Assembly (NCBI GenBank): GCA_016124195.1
Contig: WGOE01000004.1
Location: 1 to 64,000, forward strand
Length of the DNA stretch: 64,000 bases
Direction: 5' to 3'
Origin: a bacterium
GTDB lineage: Bacteria > Pseudomonadota > Alphaproteobacteria > Rhodobacterales > Rhodobacteraceae
Under the pieces are notes generated by a model. It saw only the letters and a list, made by a program, of their open reading frames with translations. It made no database searches and was not told the DNA's origin. This document shows, one piece after another, positions 1 through 8,808 of the stretch. The position numbers and the translations under genes were made by a program. Numbering within the stretch: position 1 is the first letter of the stretch; each line of letters begins with the position of its first letter.

Positions 1-261
1 CGGGCGGGAGCGGTGTTTCATGACCAAACCGAAATTGCAGGTTTCTGAATGAAATCATACGAAACCCTGCAGCCCGAGGCGAGCAAAACCGCCGTGATCT
101 AACGCAAAATCAATAGGATGGGTGTTAATCAGGGCCAACTCAATAGCGCAAAGGCGCGGTTGATATGACGTGAACCTTGGGGCATAGGCTCAATAACGAG
201 AATGCTGGTTACAGCCCAAAACGCGTCGGACTTGGCCCGTAATTCTCCAGTCTTGTCGGGC
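1..261. other. Left-edge intergenic stretch, no supportable gene
   Basis: This stretch is richer in A and T than the core of the window. It has only very short open frames, one being an ATG frame of 17 codons at 49-102 without a ribosome binding site. It lies downstream of the unknown minus-strand island gene and probably belongs to the same integrated element. A gene could end here from beyond the left edge, but nothing recognisable can be read. Confidence 0.5.
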
Positions 262-1299
262 CTATTTCTGGGCAGCCTTTCTGGGCAAGCGTTTTAGGAC
301 GGGTTCAAGGTAGCGTTGGGCCGTTGTCCGGGCCAGTGGAACTCCCAGCCTTTGTTCTACCCATGCCTGGGCCTCAAATAGGATTGCCTCGGTCTTTTCA
401 GGCAGCTTTCCTGTGGAAAAGCGCACTTCAAATTCGCGCAAAAGGGCGTCCCTCAAGAGATTTTCTCCCGATGTGGGAGCGCCTCGCCTCGGGCCTCGGG
501 GTGTGGGCGCTGCTTCCAGATCAAAAACGCCTTCAAGCGGAATGAACGTCTCACCGTATAGATTTCCTACCACTTTCTCAGGGGTTAGTCGCGGCACCGG
601 ATGTTGCCGTAGAAAATCTCCGCTATCGACGGTGACGCCCAGGTATGTTCCCTCCAAAGTTTTTAAATTTCCGCTATCCCAATCGATTCCGGTGAAAGTC
701 CAGTCTTGTGATGGAATTAGGGTGAATTCGTCCGGATACCGATCTTCTTCATCATCCTCGTTAAGATTAAGCGGCATGAACAAGCCTATTCCGGTCACTC
801 TTGCATCCGCCAAGGCTTGAAATACGTCAGTTTGCGCCCTTTCAAGCATTCTCTTCAACGGCGCTTGCGCACGTTCCAGCCAAATTGCTGCGGCTAAATC
901 CACCTCATCATCCAGTCTAAATGTCTGCTGAAATTCGTGAGTAGCCTCATTTTTCGGCAGAATTCCTTCGAGTCGTTTTAGTTGCTCTGCCCGTTGGGCG
1001 CGCGACTCCCGGACCTGATCTGGCGACTGTCCTTCGCAGATTTCGTAATTGCGATGATACTCCAACGGATCAACACCGGGCATAATTCGTGCCAAAGTTG
1101 ACACGTTAAAATATAGGTCGATTTCAAATGGGCTACTTTGGTGGTCAAGAATTGCATTAATGTTCTGTCGATAGTCGCGGGCGGGGCCAGACCGATCTTC
1201 TGTAAACTCAGCCCTTGGAAGCCGACCAAAGGCTAACCAGTCGGCACATTCGTTAATTGTCAGGCAGGGAGCCAGATCGAGATACTCAAGATAGCGCAT
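262..1299 (-). CDS. Unknown 345-residue island protein with a possible C-terminal DNA-binding region
   Basis: I do not recognise a named family. The N-terminal third reads as mixed helical, with a CADWLAFGRLP segment near residue 18. The middle holds an acidic run (LNEDDEEDRYPDEF, about 178-191) and aromatic-rich strands. The last 75 residues, from about 271 after a basic PRGPRRG linker, are helical and end in a TTAQRYLEPVLKRLP segment; this layout resembles the C-terminal helix-turn-helix-like tails of many proteins carried next to integrases, which is an inference. The gene lies 50 bp downstream of the integrase on the same strand, so the two may be co-transcribed. The start is an ATG with only a weak AAGGGC upstream. 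Base composition is lower in GC than in the housekeeping genes, which fits transfer. It could be a regulator or cargo (defence) gene; no function is assigned. Confidence 0.7.
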   Translation of the reverse strand: MRYLEYLDLAPCLTINECADWLAFGRLPRAEFTEDRSGPARDYRQNINAILDHQSSPFEIDLYFNVSTLARIMPGVDPLEYHRNYEICEGQSPDQVRESRAQRAEQLKRLEGILPKNEATHEFQQTFRLDDEVDLAAAIWLERAQAPLKRMLERAQTDVFQALADARVTGIGLFMPLNLNEDDEEDRYPDEFTLIPSQDWTFTGIDWDSGNLKTLEGTYLGVTVDSGDFLRQHPVPRLTPEKVVGNLYGETFIPLEGVFDLEAAPTPRGPRRGAPTSGENLLRDALLREFEVRFSTGKLPEKTEAILFEAQAWVEQRLGVPLARTTAQRYLEPVLKRLPRKAAQK

Positions 1300-1349
1300 T
1301 GTGTGTCGCCCTTAACTAGAATTCTACAGCGTACTGCCTTCAAAACTGA

Positions 1350-2546
1350 CTAGGAGGCTACCAACTGCAAAACCTGCCCGTTCTGCCCGGTCACATGCTT
1401 CGCCCAGCGCGCCATCACGATTTGCCGTTGTTCAAGGTAATCCGTGCGACGATAGGCCCGTTCAACCGATCCTCCGACAACGTGCGAAAGGCAGCTTTCG
1501 GCCACTTCGTGCGAGGTGTCGGTGGCCTCGGCCAGCCAGTCGCGCAGGCTGGATCGGAAGCCGTGGGGGCGGGCGTCCAGCTTCATCCGCTCCATAAGGC
1601 GGCTCATGGTCATATCGCTAATCACACCTTTCCGAACGCTGGGAAATAGGAAGCCATCACGGGCAAGAGGCTTGGCCTGTTCAATGACGGCCAGCGCCTC
1701 GGGCGACAGAGGAACGCGAAAATCCGGGGTTGCATCGCGCCGGCCCTTCATCCGGTCGCCGGGGATAGTCCAGACGTTGCCCTCTATCTGGTCGAGGCGC
1801 AGGAAGCGCAGGGGCGCAGACCGCACCCCGGTCAGGATGAGCAGGCGCAGGGCGAGGTGCGTGATAGAGCCGTCACTCAGCCCGGCATAGAAGGCGGGTA
1901 CCGCCTGCCAAGCCATGGCTGGCAAATTCTGGGCCTTGTGGCGCTGCTTGCCCAAGAGGGCTTTGGCCTTTTCGGTGGCCTGCAAGTCAACATCAAGGCC
2001 CAGCGCGGCGGCGTGCTTCATGCAGATCGCAAGGCGGTTGAGGGCCTTCTTGGCTGTCTCTGCCTTGGTGTGCCAGATCGGGGCCAGGGTGTCGCGAATA
2101 TCGGTCTGGTCAATCTCGGCCACAGGCACCTTGCCCAGCTTGGGCAGAACGTAAAGGCGGATCGGGGAGAACCAGCGCCCGGCCTCGCCATCGCCTTTCA
2201 ACTCGGCCTTGCGGCTTTCAAAGGCATCGGTGGCAATGTCCTTCAGAAGGTGGAGGTTGCGCAGGGCCTCGCGGCGTTCTTTCTGGCGTTGCTTGATCGG
2301 GTCAATCTCTGCGGCGGCTAAGCCGCGCCACTTGGCGGCCAAAGCGCGGGCGTCCTTCAAGGTCACGTCTTGGGCGGAGCCTAGGCCCATTTCGCGCCGC
2401 CGCCCGTGAACGGTGACACGCAGCACCCATTGCCCGCCGCCATCCTCACGCTTGTGGAGCCAAAGACCGCCGCCATCGGAATGCTTGCCAGGCTCCGCGC
2501 CCTTCACCTCTTGGGCGGTCAGCTTATTCAAGGAATGCGCTGCCAT
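1350..2546 (-). CDS. int: Tyrosine-type site-specific integrase (P4/DUF4102 type)
   Basis: Encodes a site-specific recombinase of about 398 residues, the usual length for P4-type island integrases. The N-terminal DUF4102-like arm-binding domain shows the HSDGGGLWLHKREDGG and RREMGLGS segments. The C-terminal catalytic domain has the first arginine in LTGVRSAPLRFLRLDQI, the HxxR box in HGFRSSLRDW, the later LSH histidine and the tyrosine nucleophile in VERAYRRTDYLEQR. All catalytic positions look intact, so the enzyme may be active. An ATG at 2624 gives a 26-residue extension, but the ATG at 2546 has a good AAGGTGG site five bases upstream and is preferred. Such enzymes usually insert into tRNA or tmRNA ends; no such target is visible next to it, and the other end of the element lies beyond the left edge. 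Confidence 0.93.
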   Translation of the reverse strand: MAAHSLNKLTAQEVKGAEPGKHSDGGGLWLHKREDGGGQWVLRVTVHGRRREMGLGSAQDVTLKDARALAAKWRGLAAAEIDPIKQRQKERREALRNLHLLKDIATDAFESRKAELKGDGEAGRWFSPIRLYVLPKLGKVPVAEIDQTDIRDTLAPIWHTKAETAKKALNRLAICMKHAAALGLDVDLQATEKAKALLGKQRHKAQNLPAMAWQAVPAFYAGLSDGSITHLALRLLILTGVRSAPLRFLRLDQIEGNVWTIPGDRMKGRRDATPDFRVPLSPEALAVIEQAKPLARDGFLFPSVRKGVISDMTMSRLMERMKLDARPHGFRSSLRDWLAEATDTSHEVAESCLSHVVGGSVERAYRRTDYLEQRQIVMARWAKHVTGQNGQVLQLVAS

Positions 2547-3053
2547 TGTATCCACCTTTTTATCCCCCTTCACTTCTAAGCCCGGATGAGAGAGATTGAA
2601 AGTGAAAGATGACAGTTTATTCAAGAAAATACGGGTGGTGTCTTAGCATAGGTTCCTTGATGGGGTAGCCTTATAGTAGCTGATGCGTTCCAATATGGTG
2701 CTTCTTTGCCCTTCAGCGGCACCACTGTTCCCGGGAATTGCAAACAATATCGGATGTTTGTAAGTTTTCCGGAACATAGAACCCTGCACCGTTTCATCTT
2801 TGCCCTATTCTGGTCGTGGTTTGCCCGTTCGACCGCGATCCGAGGTTGGCCGTGCCGGGGCAAATCCATCAGGACTTGCATGCTGCGGGTGGGTTTCAGC
2901 GCCCTCTTGCGATGCCCGCGCTGGATCCGATGCGGGAGGCAAGTGGCCCGAAGTGGAGAGCGAACCGCCGGGGTTGGAACCCCGCGCGACCCGGGCCTTT
3001 CGTTCCTCTTGCAGGCGCAGGAGGCGGCACGGCTGATACTTGCGCTTCATATG
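2547..3053. other. Integrase-to-efeU spacer, no convincing gene
   Basis: About 500 bp between the divergently oriented integrase and iron importer genes. The first part (about 2640-2820) is AT-rich like the island; the rest returns to high GC, so the element boundary probably lies here. Open frames exist on both strands (for example 2805-3050 minus and 2706-3074 plus), but they overlap each other, lack ribosome binding sites and match nothing I know. The right attachment site may be in this stretch, but no repeat partner can be seen because the other end is outside the window. Confidence 0.45.
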
Positions 3054-3096
3054 TTGACAAAAATACTTTGGTGACTATTGTTGACTAAACTCATCA
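3054..3096 (+). promoter_or_regulatory. efeUOB promoter with Iron-Rhodo-box-like operator
   Basis: A TTGACA -35 element at 3054-3059, a 16-base spacer and a TATTGT -10 element at 3076-3081 give a good sigma-70-type promoter 44 bp before efeU. Directly after the -10, at 3082-3096, lies a TGA-N9-TCA sequence (TGACTAAACTCATCA), the form of the Iron-Rhodo-box bound by RirA or IscR in Rhodobacterales and Rhizobiales. Its position at the expected transcription start would suit repression when iron is plentiful. Motif and position are seen; the regulator is inferred. Confidence 0.65.
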
Positions 3097-3124
3097 GTCT
3101 TTAGGGCCAAAGCCGGAGAATGCC

Positions 3125-3955
3125 ATGCTCGTCACCTTCCTGATCATGCTGCGCGAGGGAATCGAAGCCGCGCTGATCATCGGCATCATGGCCGGCTACA
3201 GCGTACGGCGCGGGCGGGCGCAGGCGCTGCCGTCGATCTGGGCCGGGGCGCTCGCAGCGCTGGTCACTTCGGCGGTGCTGGCCGGGCTTTTGTTGTGGAC
3301 CAAGGCCGACTTCCCCCAGCGCATCCAGGAGCTTTTCGAGGTCGTGGTGGCCGTCGTTGCCATCGTCGTGCTGCTGTCGATGGTGTTCTGGATGCGCCGC
3401 GCCGGCCGCACCTTCAAGGCCGAGATCGAGCGGACGCTCGACCGCGACCTGCAGCGCAGCTCTGGCGGGTTCTCGCTGGCCCTGTTCCTGTCGGCCTTCC
3501 TGATCGTCGGGCGCGAGGGGGTGGAATCGGTGATGTTCCTCGTAGCCATCCTGCAGCAGGCCACCGGGCCCGCGATGCTGAGCGGCGCACTTCTGGGGCT
3601 GGCCGCCGCTGTTCTGGCCGGTGCGGCGATCTTCCGGCTGGGGGTCAGGCTCAATCTCGCGCGCTTCTTCCGCTGGACCGGGGTCGTGGTGATCTTCATC
3701 GCGTCGGGCCTTGCCGCGCAGGCGCTGCGGGCGCTGCATGAGGCGGGGCTGTGGAACGAACTGCAGGGCACGGCCTTCGATCTGTCGGCGGTCCTGCCGG
3801 GTGACGGCGTGCTGGGCAGCCTGCTCAGCGGCATCTTCGGCTATTCGGCGACGCCAAGCTGGGGTGAGGTTCTGGTCTATCTGATGCTGGCCGTGCCGTC
3901 GCTGGTGCTGTTCCTGCGGCCGGCGCGTCCGATCCTGGCTTCGCGCCCGGCCTGA
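3125..3955 (+). CDS. efeU: FTR1/EfeU-family iron permease
   Basis: Inner-membrane iron channel of 276 residues, close to the family length, with about seven hydrophobic segments. The two iron-coordinating RExxE motifs are present: REGIE at residues 10-14 in the first membrane helix and REGVE at 130-134. In the EfeUOB system this permease imports iron that EfeO binds in the periplasm and EfeB handles oxidatively. The gene is followed after 27 bp by efeO and then efeB, so the three form an operon driven by the iron-box promoter upstream. The ATG has a GGAGA-type site nine bases before it. No truncation is seen. Confidence 0.95.
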   Translation: MLVTFLIMLREGIEAALIIGIMAGYSVRRGRAQALPSIWAGALAALVTSAVLAGLLLWTKADFPQRIQELFEVVVAVVAIVVLLSMVFWMRRAGRTFKAEIERTLDRDLQRSSGGFSLALFLSAFLIVGREGVESVMFLVAILQQATGPAMLSGALLGLAAAVLAGAAIFRLGVRLNLARFFRWTGVVVIFIASGLAAQALRALHEAGLWNELQGTAFDLSAVLPGDGVLGSLLSGIFGYSATPSWGEVLVYLMLAVPSLVLFLRPARPILASRPA

Positions 3956-3982
3956 TTTCTGACCTTTCAACGGAGAATTGCA

Positions 3983-5089
3983 ATGCGAGCATTTTCGCAA
4001 ATGATGGCGCTTGCCCTGATGGCGGCGGGCGCCGCGGCCCCGGCATGGGCCGATCCGATCGCGGTGTCGGTCGGCGACAAGGGCTGCGAGCCGATGCAGC
4101 TGACCGTCCCGGCCGGCAAGGTGCAGTTCATGATCACCAATGCCTCGTCCCGGGTTCTGGAATGGGAGATCCTGGAGGGCGTGATGATCGTGGCCGAACA
4201 GGAAAAGATCCTGCCCGGCTTTGTCCAGAGGCTGAACGTGACGCTGAAGGCCGGCGAATACGCGATGACCTGCGGCCTTTTGTCCAATCCCAAGGGGGTG
4301 ATCCGCGTCACCGGGGCCGAGGTGACCGGGGCGCTGGACCCGATGGCGCTGGTCGGGCCGGTTGCCGAATACAAGGTCTGGGTCAAGGCCGAGGCCGATG
4401 CGCTGGTGGCCGCGACCGCCTCCTTCACCGAGGCCGTCAAGGCCGGCGACGTGGCGCGGGCCCGCGCGCTTTATGCCCCGGCCCGGGTCAGCTACGAACG
4501 GATCGAGCCGATTGCGGAACTGTTCAGCGACCTTGACGCCTCGATGGATGCCCGCGCCGATGATTGGGAGCTGCGCGAAAAGGATCCGGGCTTTTCGGGC
4601 TTTCACAAGCTGGAATACGATCTTTTTGCCACGGGCGATGTGACGGGTTCCGGCCCGGCGGCAGACCGGCTTCTGGCCGATGCGCGCGATCTGCAGGGCC
4701 GCATCCTCGGGTTGACCCTGCCGCCGGCCGTGGTGGTGGGCGGGGCCGCGGCGCTGATCGAAGAGGTGGCAGGCTCCAAGATCTCGGGCGAAGAGGACCG
4801 CTATTCGCACACCGACCTGTCCGACTTTGCCGCCAATATCGAAGGCGCGCAAAAGATCGTGACCCTGCTGAACCCGCTGATCGCGCCGCGTGACGCCGAT
4901 CTGCTGGCGCGGATTTCGGCCAGCCTGGCCGAGGTGACGGCAGTTCTGGACAGCTACCGCTTGGGCGATGCCTACAAGCCCTATACCGACCTGACCGAGG
5001 CCGACCGCAGGGCGCTGGAGGCGCGGATCGCGGCCTTGGCCGAAGATCTGGCCCTTGTGCCCGGACTTCTGGGCCTGCAGGCGAGTTGA
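3983..5089 (+). CDS. efeO: Iron uptake protein EfeO (cupredoxin plus imelysin/M75 domain)
   Basis: Periplasmic iron-binding component of the EfeUOB importer, 368 residues. A Sec signal peptide (MRAFSQMMALALMAAGAAAPAWA) is followed by a cupredoxin-like domain to about residue 112, with Cys35 and Cys97 where this domain has its metal-binding cysteines. The rest is an imelysin-like (peptidase M75) helical domain whose HxxE metal motif reads HKLE at 208-211. The family is thought to capture ferrous or ferric iron and pass it to EfeU. It sits between efeU and efeB; the stop lies four bases before the efeB start, which suggests translational coupling. Full length, nothing missing. Confidence 0.94.
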   Translation: MRAFSQMMALALMAAGAAAPAWADPIAVSVGDKGCEPMQLTVPAGKVQFMITNASSRVLEWEILEGVMIVAEQEKILPGFVQRLNVTLKAGEYAMTCGLLSNPKGVIRVTGAEVTGALDPMALVGPVAEYKVWVKAEADALVAATASFTEAVKAGDVARARALYAPARVSYERIEPIAELFSDLDASMDARADDWELREKDPGFSGFHKLEYDLFATGDVTGSGPAADRLLADARDLQGRILGLTLPPAVVVGGAAALIEEVAGSKISGEEDRYSHTDLSDFAANIEGAQKIVTLLNPLIAPRDADLLARISASLAEVTAVLDSYRLGDAYKPYTDLTEADRRALEARIAALAEDLALVPGLLGLQAS

Positions 5090-5093
5090 GCCG

Positions 5094-6269
5094 ATGACGA
5101 CCCGACGTTCGCTTCTTCTGGGGCTTGGTGGCGCGCTGGCGCTGGCCGAAGCGGTCTGCCCGGCCCGCGCCGCGCCGCCCGCCGTGCTGGACTGGCGCGG
5201 CCCGCATCAGGCCGGCATCGCCACGCCGCCGACGCCCTTTGCCATTTTCGCGGCCTTCGATCTTTTGGCGCAAGACCGTGCCGACCTGCGCGAGGCGCTT
5301 CGCCTTCTGTCGGACGAGATCGCGACGCAGACCGTCCCGGGACCCATTCCGCAGGGCGACGATCCCCTGATGCCGCCGCCCGACAATGGCCTTCTGGGCG
5401 AAGGGCGCGCGGGGCAGCGGCTGTCGGTCACGGTCTCGCTTGGCGCCTCGGTCTTTGACGACCGCTTTGGTCTGGCCGCCCGCCGGCCGCGCGAATTGAC
5501 CGCGATGGAGCGGTTTCCCAACGATGCCATCGACCCTGACCTGGCCCATGGCGATCTGATGCTGCAGATCAGCGCCGACACGCGCGAGGCGGTGCTGCAT
5601 GCCCTGCGCGCCATCGTGCGGCGCACGGGCCGGGTGTTGGTGCCGCGCTGGCAGATCGAGGGATTTCTGCCGGCCCGGCCCGCCGCCCCGGCCGAGGCCA
5701 CCCCGCGCAACATGCTGGGCTTCAAGGACGGCACTTCGAACATCGACAGGGACGATGCGGCGGCGATGGACCGGCTGGTCTGGGTCCCGCCGGGGTCCGA
5801 GCCTGCGTGGACCGCCGGCGGCAGCTATCAGGTCGTGCGCCTGATCCGCAATCTGGTGGAACGCTGGGACCGCACCCAACTGGCCGCGCAAGAGGCGATC
5901 ATGGGGCGGCACCGGCTTTCCGGCGCGCCGCTGGGCAAGACCGAGGAGCACGACACCCCCGACATGGCCTTGCTGCCCGACAAGGCCCACATTCGCCTCG
6001 CCAACCCGCGCCAGCCGGAATCAGCGGCCAATCTGATCCTGCGCCGGGGGTACAACTATGCCCGGGGGCTGGACCGCGCCGGCCGGATGGACATGGGCCT
6101 GATCTTTGTCAGCTATCAGGCGAGCCTCGATGCGGGCTTTCGCGCTGTCCAGGCCCGGCTGAACGGCGAGCCGCTGGAAGAATATGTCAAGCCGTTCGGC
6201 GGCGGTTATTTCTTTGCCCTTCCGGGCCTTGGCAGCCAGGATCATTTGGGCCAGACCCTGTTGGATTGA
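5094..6269 (+). CDS. efeB: Deferrochelatase/DyP-type peroxidase EfeB
   Basis: Haem-binding dye-decolorising peroxidase of 391 residues, exported in folded form: the N-terminus TTRRSLLLGLGGALALA has a twin arginine and hydrophobic stretch typical of Tat signals. The DyP signature GFKDGTSN carries the distal aspartate, and PDKAHIRLANP carries the likely haem-ligand histidine. EfeB is reported either to oxidise ferrous iron for uptake or to release iron from haem; which applies here cannot be told. The frame stays open upstream to 5055, but that would overlap efeO; the ATG at 5094 starts directly at the Tat motif and is preferred. Last gene of efeUOB. Confidence 0.94.
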   Translation: MTTRRSLLLGLGGALALAEAVCPARAAPPAVLDWRGPHQAGIATPPTPFAIFAAFDLLAQDRADLREALRLLSDEIATQTVPGPIPQGDDPLMPPPDNGLLGEGRAGQRLSVTVSLGASVFDDRFGLAARRPRELTAMERFPNDAIDPDLAHGDLMLQISADTREAVLHALRAIVRRTGRVLVPRWQIEGFLPARPAAPAEATPRNMLGFKDGTSNIDRDDAAAMDRLVWVPPGSEPAWTAGGSYQVVRLIRNLVERWDRTQLAAQEAIMGRHRLSGAPLGKTEEHDTPDMALLPDKAHIRLANPRQPESAANLILRRGYNYARGLDRAGRMDMGLIFVSYQASLDAGFRAVQARLNGEPLEEYVKPFGGGYFFALPGLGSQDHLGQTLLD

Positions 6270-6499
6270 GGCCCGGAGGCCCGGGGTCACGGCAAAGTGC
6301 CCGGCGCGTACCTTGCCAAGATCGCCTGCCCGTGGCCATGCTCGCCCGATAAACGGTCAGCGCCCGGGCCTTTCGAACGATTTGGCGCCCGAGCGGTGGC
6401 CAAGTTTCACAAAACGGTCAGCTTGGTGGCAAGGGAATGCTATCTTGCCGCACTATCCGGGCGCATGACTGCGGTGAAACGGACAAGGACTTCAGGACC

Positions 6500-7696
6500 A
6501 TGGCAACACACCCAAGTAACGCCGGCCCCAAGGCCGGGGCTCCCGCTGGCGAAAGGGCGGTTCTGGTTCTGCAGGGCGGCGGCGCGCTTGGCGCCTATCA
6601 GGCCGGCACTTTTGAGGAACTGGCCCGCGCGGGTAACGACATGGCCTGGGTCGCGGGCATTTCGATCGGCGCGATCAACGCTGCCCTGATCTGCGGCAAC
6701 CCGCCCGAACATCGCGTCAGCCGCCTGCGCGCCTTTTGGGAGGGGATCACCGCCAACCTGACCCTGCAACCGGTCTTCGCGCTTCCGGGGCTCGACCTGC
6801 CCGGCGTTGACCTGCCGGCATTCGAGGTGCCGGGCGCGCGTTCGCTTTTCAGCGAAATGGCCTCGAACATGGCGCTGGCCTTCGGCGCGCCGGGCTTTTT
6901 CGCCCCGCGCTTTCCCTGGGCCGGTCTGACACCCACAGGTGCGCTGCGCGGCACCAGTTTCTATGACACGGCCCCCCTGCGCGAAACCCTGCTGGAACTG
7001 GTGGATTTCGACTACCTCAACACCAGGGGCCCGCGCCTCAGCGTGGGGACGGTGGATGTGGAGACGGGCAATTTCGTCTATTTCGACAGCGCCACGACGC
7101 GGATCGCGCCAGAGCATATCATGGCGAGCGGTGCCCTGCCGCCCGGCTTTCCCGCCGTCGAAATCGACGGGCGGCAGTATTGGGACGGCGGCCTCGTCTC
7201 GAACACGCCCTTGCAATATGTGCTGGAGAATGCCGGGACCGGTCCGCTTCTGGTGTTTCAGGTCGATCTTTTCGCAGCGCGCGGGCCGCTGCCCGAGACG
7301 CTGGCCGAAGTGTCGCAGCGCGAAAAGGACATCCGGTTTTCCAGCCGCACCCGCCTGACCACGGACCGTTTCCGCCAGTTGCACGCGCTGCGCGCCGCGG
7401 CGGAGCGTCTGGCCGCCAAACTGCCGGCCGAGATGGCCGACGATCCTGACCTAGCGCTCTTGCGCAAGGCGGGGCCGTCTTGTCCCGTGACGCTGGTCCA
7501 TCTGATCCACCGCAACGAGGATTTCGAGGGAGCGGCGAAGGATTACGAATTCTCGCGCCTGACGATGGAGGAACACTGGAAGGCCGGGCGGCGCGACGTG
7601 GGGCGGACCTTCGACCACAGGGCCTGGCGCCAACGTGCGGTCGAGGCGGACGGCCTGCGCGTCTTCGATCTCAGCGCCCGGCCGAATGACGCCTGA
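6500..7696 (+). CDS. Patatin-like phospholipase with DUF3734 tail
   Basis: Serine hydrolase of about 398 residues with the complete patatin catalytic set: a glycine-rich oxyanion hole (LQGGGALGAYQAG), the nucleophile elbow GISIG, and the aspartate in YWDGGLVSNTPL. The C-terminal part, after about residue 270, matches the layout of the DUF3734 tail found on one alphaproteobacterial patatin group. The frame is open from 6437, but the ATG at 6500 leads straight into the conserved core. The gene is followed by 3-hydroxybutyrate dehydrogenase in the same direction, a pairing I recall from other alphaproteobacteria, which suggests a role in polyhydroxybutyrate or lipid turnover (inference). No signal peptide is seen, so it is probably cytoplasmic. 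Confidence 0.85.
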   Translation: MATHPSNAGPKAGAPAGERAVLVLQGGGALGAYQAGTFEELARAGNDMAWVAGISIGAINAALICGNPPEHRVSRLRAFWEGITANLTLQPVFALPGLDLPGVDLPAFEVPGARSLFSEMASNMALAFGAPGFFAPRFPWAGLTPTGALRGTSFYDTAPLRETLLELVDFDYLNTRGPRLSVGTVDVETGNFVYFDSATTRIAPEHIMASGALPPGFPAVEIDGRQYWDGGLVSNTPLQYVLENAGTGPLLVFQVDLFAARGPLPETLAEVSQREKDIRFSSRTRLTTDRFRQLHALRAAAERLAAKLPAEMADDPDLALLRKAGPSCPVTLVHLIHRNEDFEGAAKDYEFSRLTMEEHWKAGRRDVGRTFDHRAWRQRAVEADGLRVFDLSARPNDA

Positions 7697-7935
7697 TCCG
7701 GGGTGCTGCCTCATGAGAGGCATGACAGGGGGGCCTCGCGGCGGCCTCACGCCAATATGACGGGGCAGGGCCGGTTTCGGGGTGCATTCCGGGACAAGTT
7801 CGTGGACCCTGCCCATGCAAGGCCAAGCGGGGCGCTGCGATGGCGGCTTGGGTGCGGGTCGCAGCGCGACCCCAGAGATGACCCGCCCGACCGGGGCGGG
7901 CTGATGCCGGATCCGCCACGGGTTCGGTCAAAATG

Positions 7936-7957
7936 CGGTCGGTGCATCGCACCACCG
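7936..7957. promoter_or_regulatory. Inverted repeat upstream of bdhA (possible operator)
   Basis: A dyad GGTGC-ATC-GCACC at 7941-7953, extended by flanking CGGT and ACCG with one unpaired base, ends about 20 bp before the 3-hydroxybutyrate dehydrogenase start and just before its AAAGGAAA ribosome binding site. It may be a regulator site or a small mRNA hairpin; no named regulator can be matched. Confidence 0.35.
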
Positions 7958-7976
7958 AATTGAAAGGAAATAGACC

Positions 7977-8771
7977 ATGACAGCTTCGCTGAGTTTGAAA
8001 GACAAGGTCTGCATCATCACCGGCGCCGCAAGCGGCATCGGTCTGGCGATTGCCGAACGCTATGTCGCCGATGGCGCGCGGGTGGCGATTGCCGATCTGG
8101 ATCTGGCCGCGGCCGAGGCGACGGCGGCCAAGCTGACCAAGGCCGGCCCCGGTCAGGCCATCGGTGTCGCGATGAACGTGACGGACGAGACCATGGTCAA
8201 TGACGGCGTGGCGGCGGTGGTGGCAAAATGGGGCAGGGTGGATGTGCTTGTTTCCAATGCCGGCATCCAGATCGTGCACAAGCTCGAAGACTTCACCTTC
8301 GCCGACTGGAAGAAGCTCTTGTCCATCCATCTGGACGGGGCGTTTCTGACCTCCAAAGCCGTGCTGCCGCATATGTACAAGGCCGGCGGCGGGTCGATCA
8401 TCTTCATGGGCTCGGTCCACAGCCATGAGGCTTCGGCGCTGAAATCGGCCTATGTCACGGCCAAGCACGGCCTTCTGGGCCTCGCCCGCGTGATCGCCAA
8501 GGAGGGCGGCACCCAGGGCGTGCGGGCCAATGTGATCTGCCCCGGCTTCGTACGCACCCCGCTGGTGGAAAAGCAGATCCCCGAACAGGCCAAGACGCTT
8601 GGCATTTCGGAAAAGGAGGTCGTCGAAAAGGTCATGCTGGGCGAAACGGTGGACAAGGAGTTCACCACGGTCGAGGACGTGGCCGAGGTGGCGCATCTTT
8701 TCGCGGCCTTCCCCAGCAACGCGCTGACCGGACAGTCGCTTGTGGTCAGCCATGGCTGGTTCATGCAGTGA
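7977..8771 (+). CDS. bdhA: 3-hydroxybutyrate dehydrogenase (SDR family)
   Basis: NAD-dependent short-chain dehydrogenase of 264 residues that interconverts 3-hydroxybutyrate and acetoacetate in polyhydroxybutyrate breakdown. The Rossmann motif TGAASGIG (15-22), the NAG motif near 94, Ser146 and the YxxxK pair Tyr159/Lys163 are all present. The C-terminus [15 protein letters not shown] is typical of bacterial 3-hydroxybutyrate dehydrogenases and separates it from general SDRs. It has a strong AAAGGAAA site and is followed by a long GC hairpin, so it probably forms a unit of one or two genes with the patatin-like hydrolase upstream. Confidence 0.9.
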   Translation: MTASLSLKDKVCIITGAASGIGLAIAERYVADGARVAIADLDLAAAEATAAKLTKAGPGQAIGVAMNVTDETMVNDGVAAVVAKWGRVDVLVSNAGIQIVHKLEDFTFADWKKLLSIHLDGAFLTSKAVLPHMYKAGGGSIIFMGSVHSHEASALKSAYVTAKHGLLGLARVIAKEGGTQGVRANVICPGFVRTPLVEKQIPEQAKTLGISEKEVVEKVMLGETVDKEFTTVEDVAEVAHLFAAFPSNALTGQSLVVSHGWFMQ

Positions 8772-8781
8772 CACGGCCTGC

Positions 8782-8808
8782 GCGCGGCGCACCCGATGCG
8801 CCGCGCGT
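8782..8808 (+). terminator. Strong GC hairpin after bdhA
   Basis: A perfect 11-bp stem (8782-8792 with 8798-8808) around a five-base CCCGA loop, starting 10 bp after the bdhA stop. There is no T-run after it, so it would be a weak intrinsic terminator or an RNA 3' end stabiliser. Confidence 0.55.

Noticed and set aside
49-102. 17-codon ATG frame at the left edge
   Set aside because: Too short and without ribosome binding site or recognisable product; could be part of something cut off by the window edge but cannot be supported.
2805-3050. 81-residue minus-strand open frame beside efeU
   Set aside because: It has no ribosome binding site, overlaps the efeU promoter, has competing frames on the other strand and an unfamiliar product; more likely decayed or non-coding DNA at the island edge.
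3101-4852. 583-residue minus-strand open frame opposite efeU and efeO
   Set aside because: Its composition is that of an antisense frame in GC-rich DNA; the plus-strand genes have complete family motifs.
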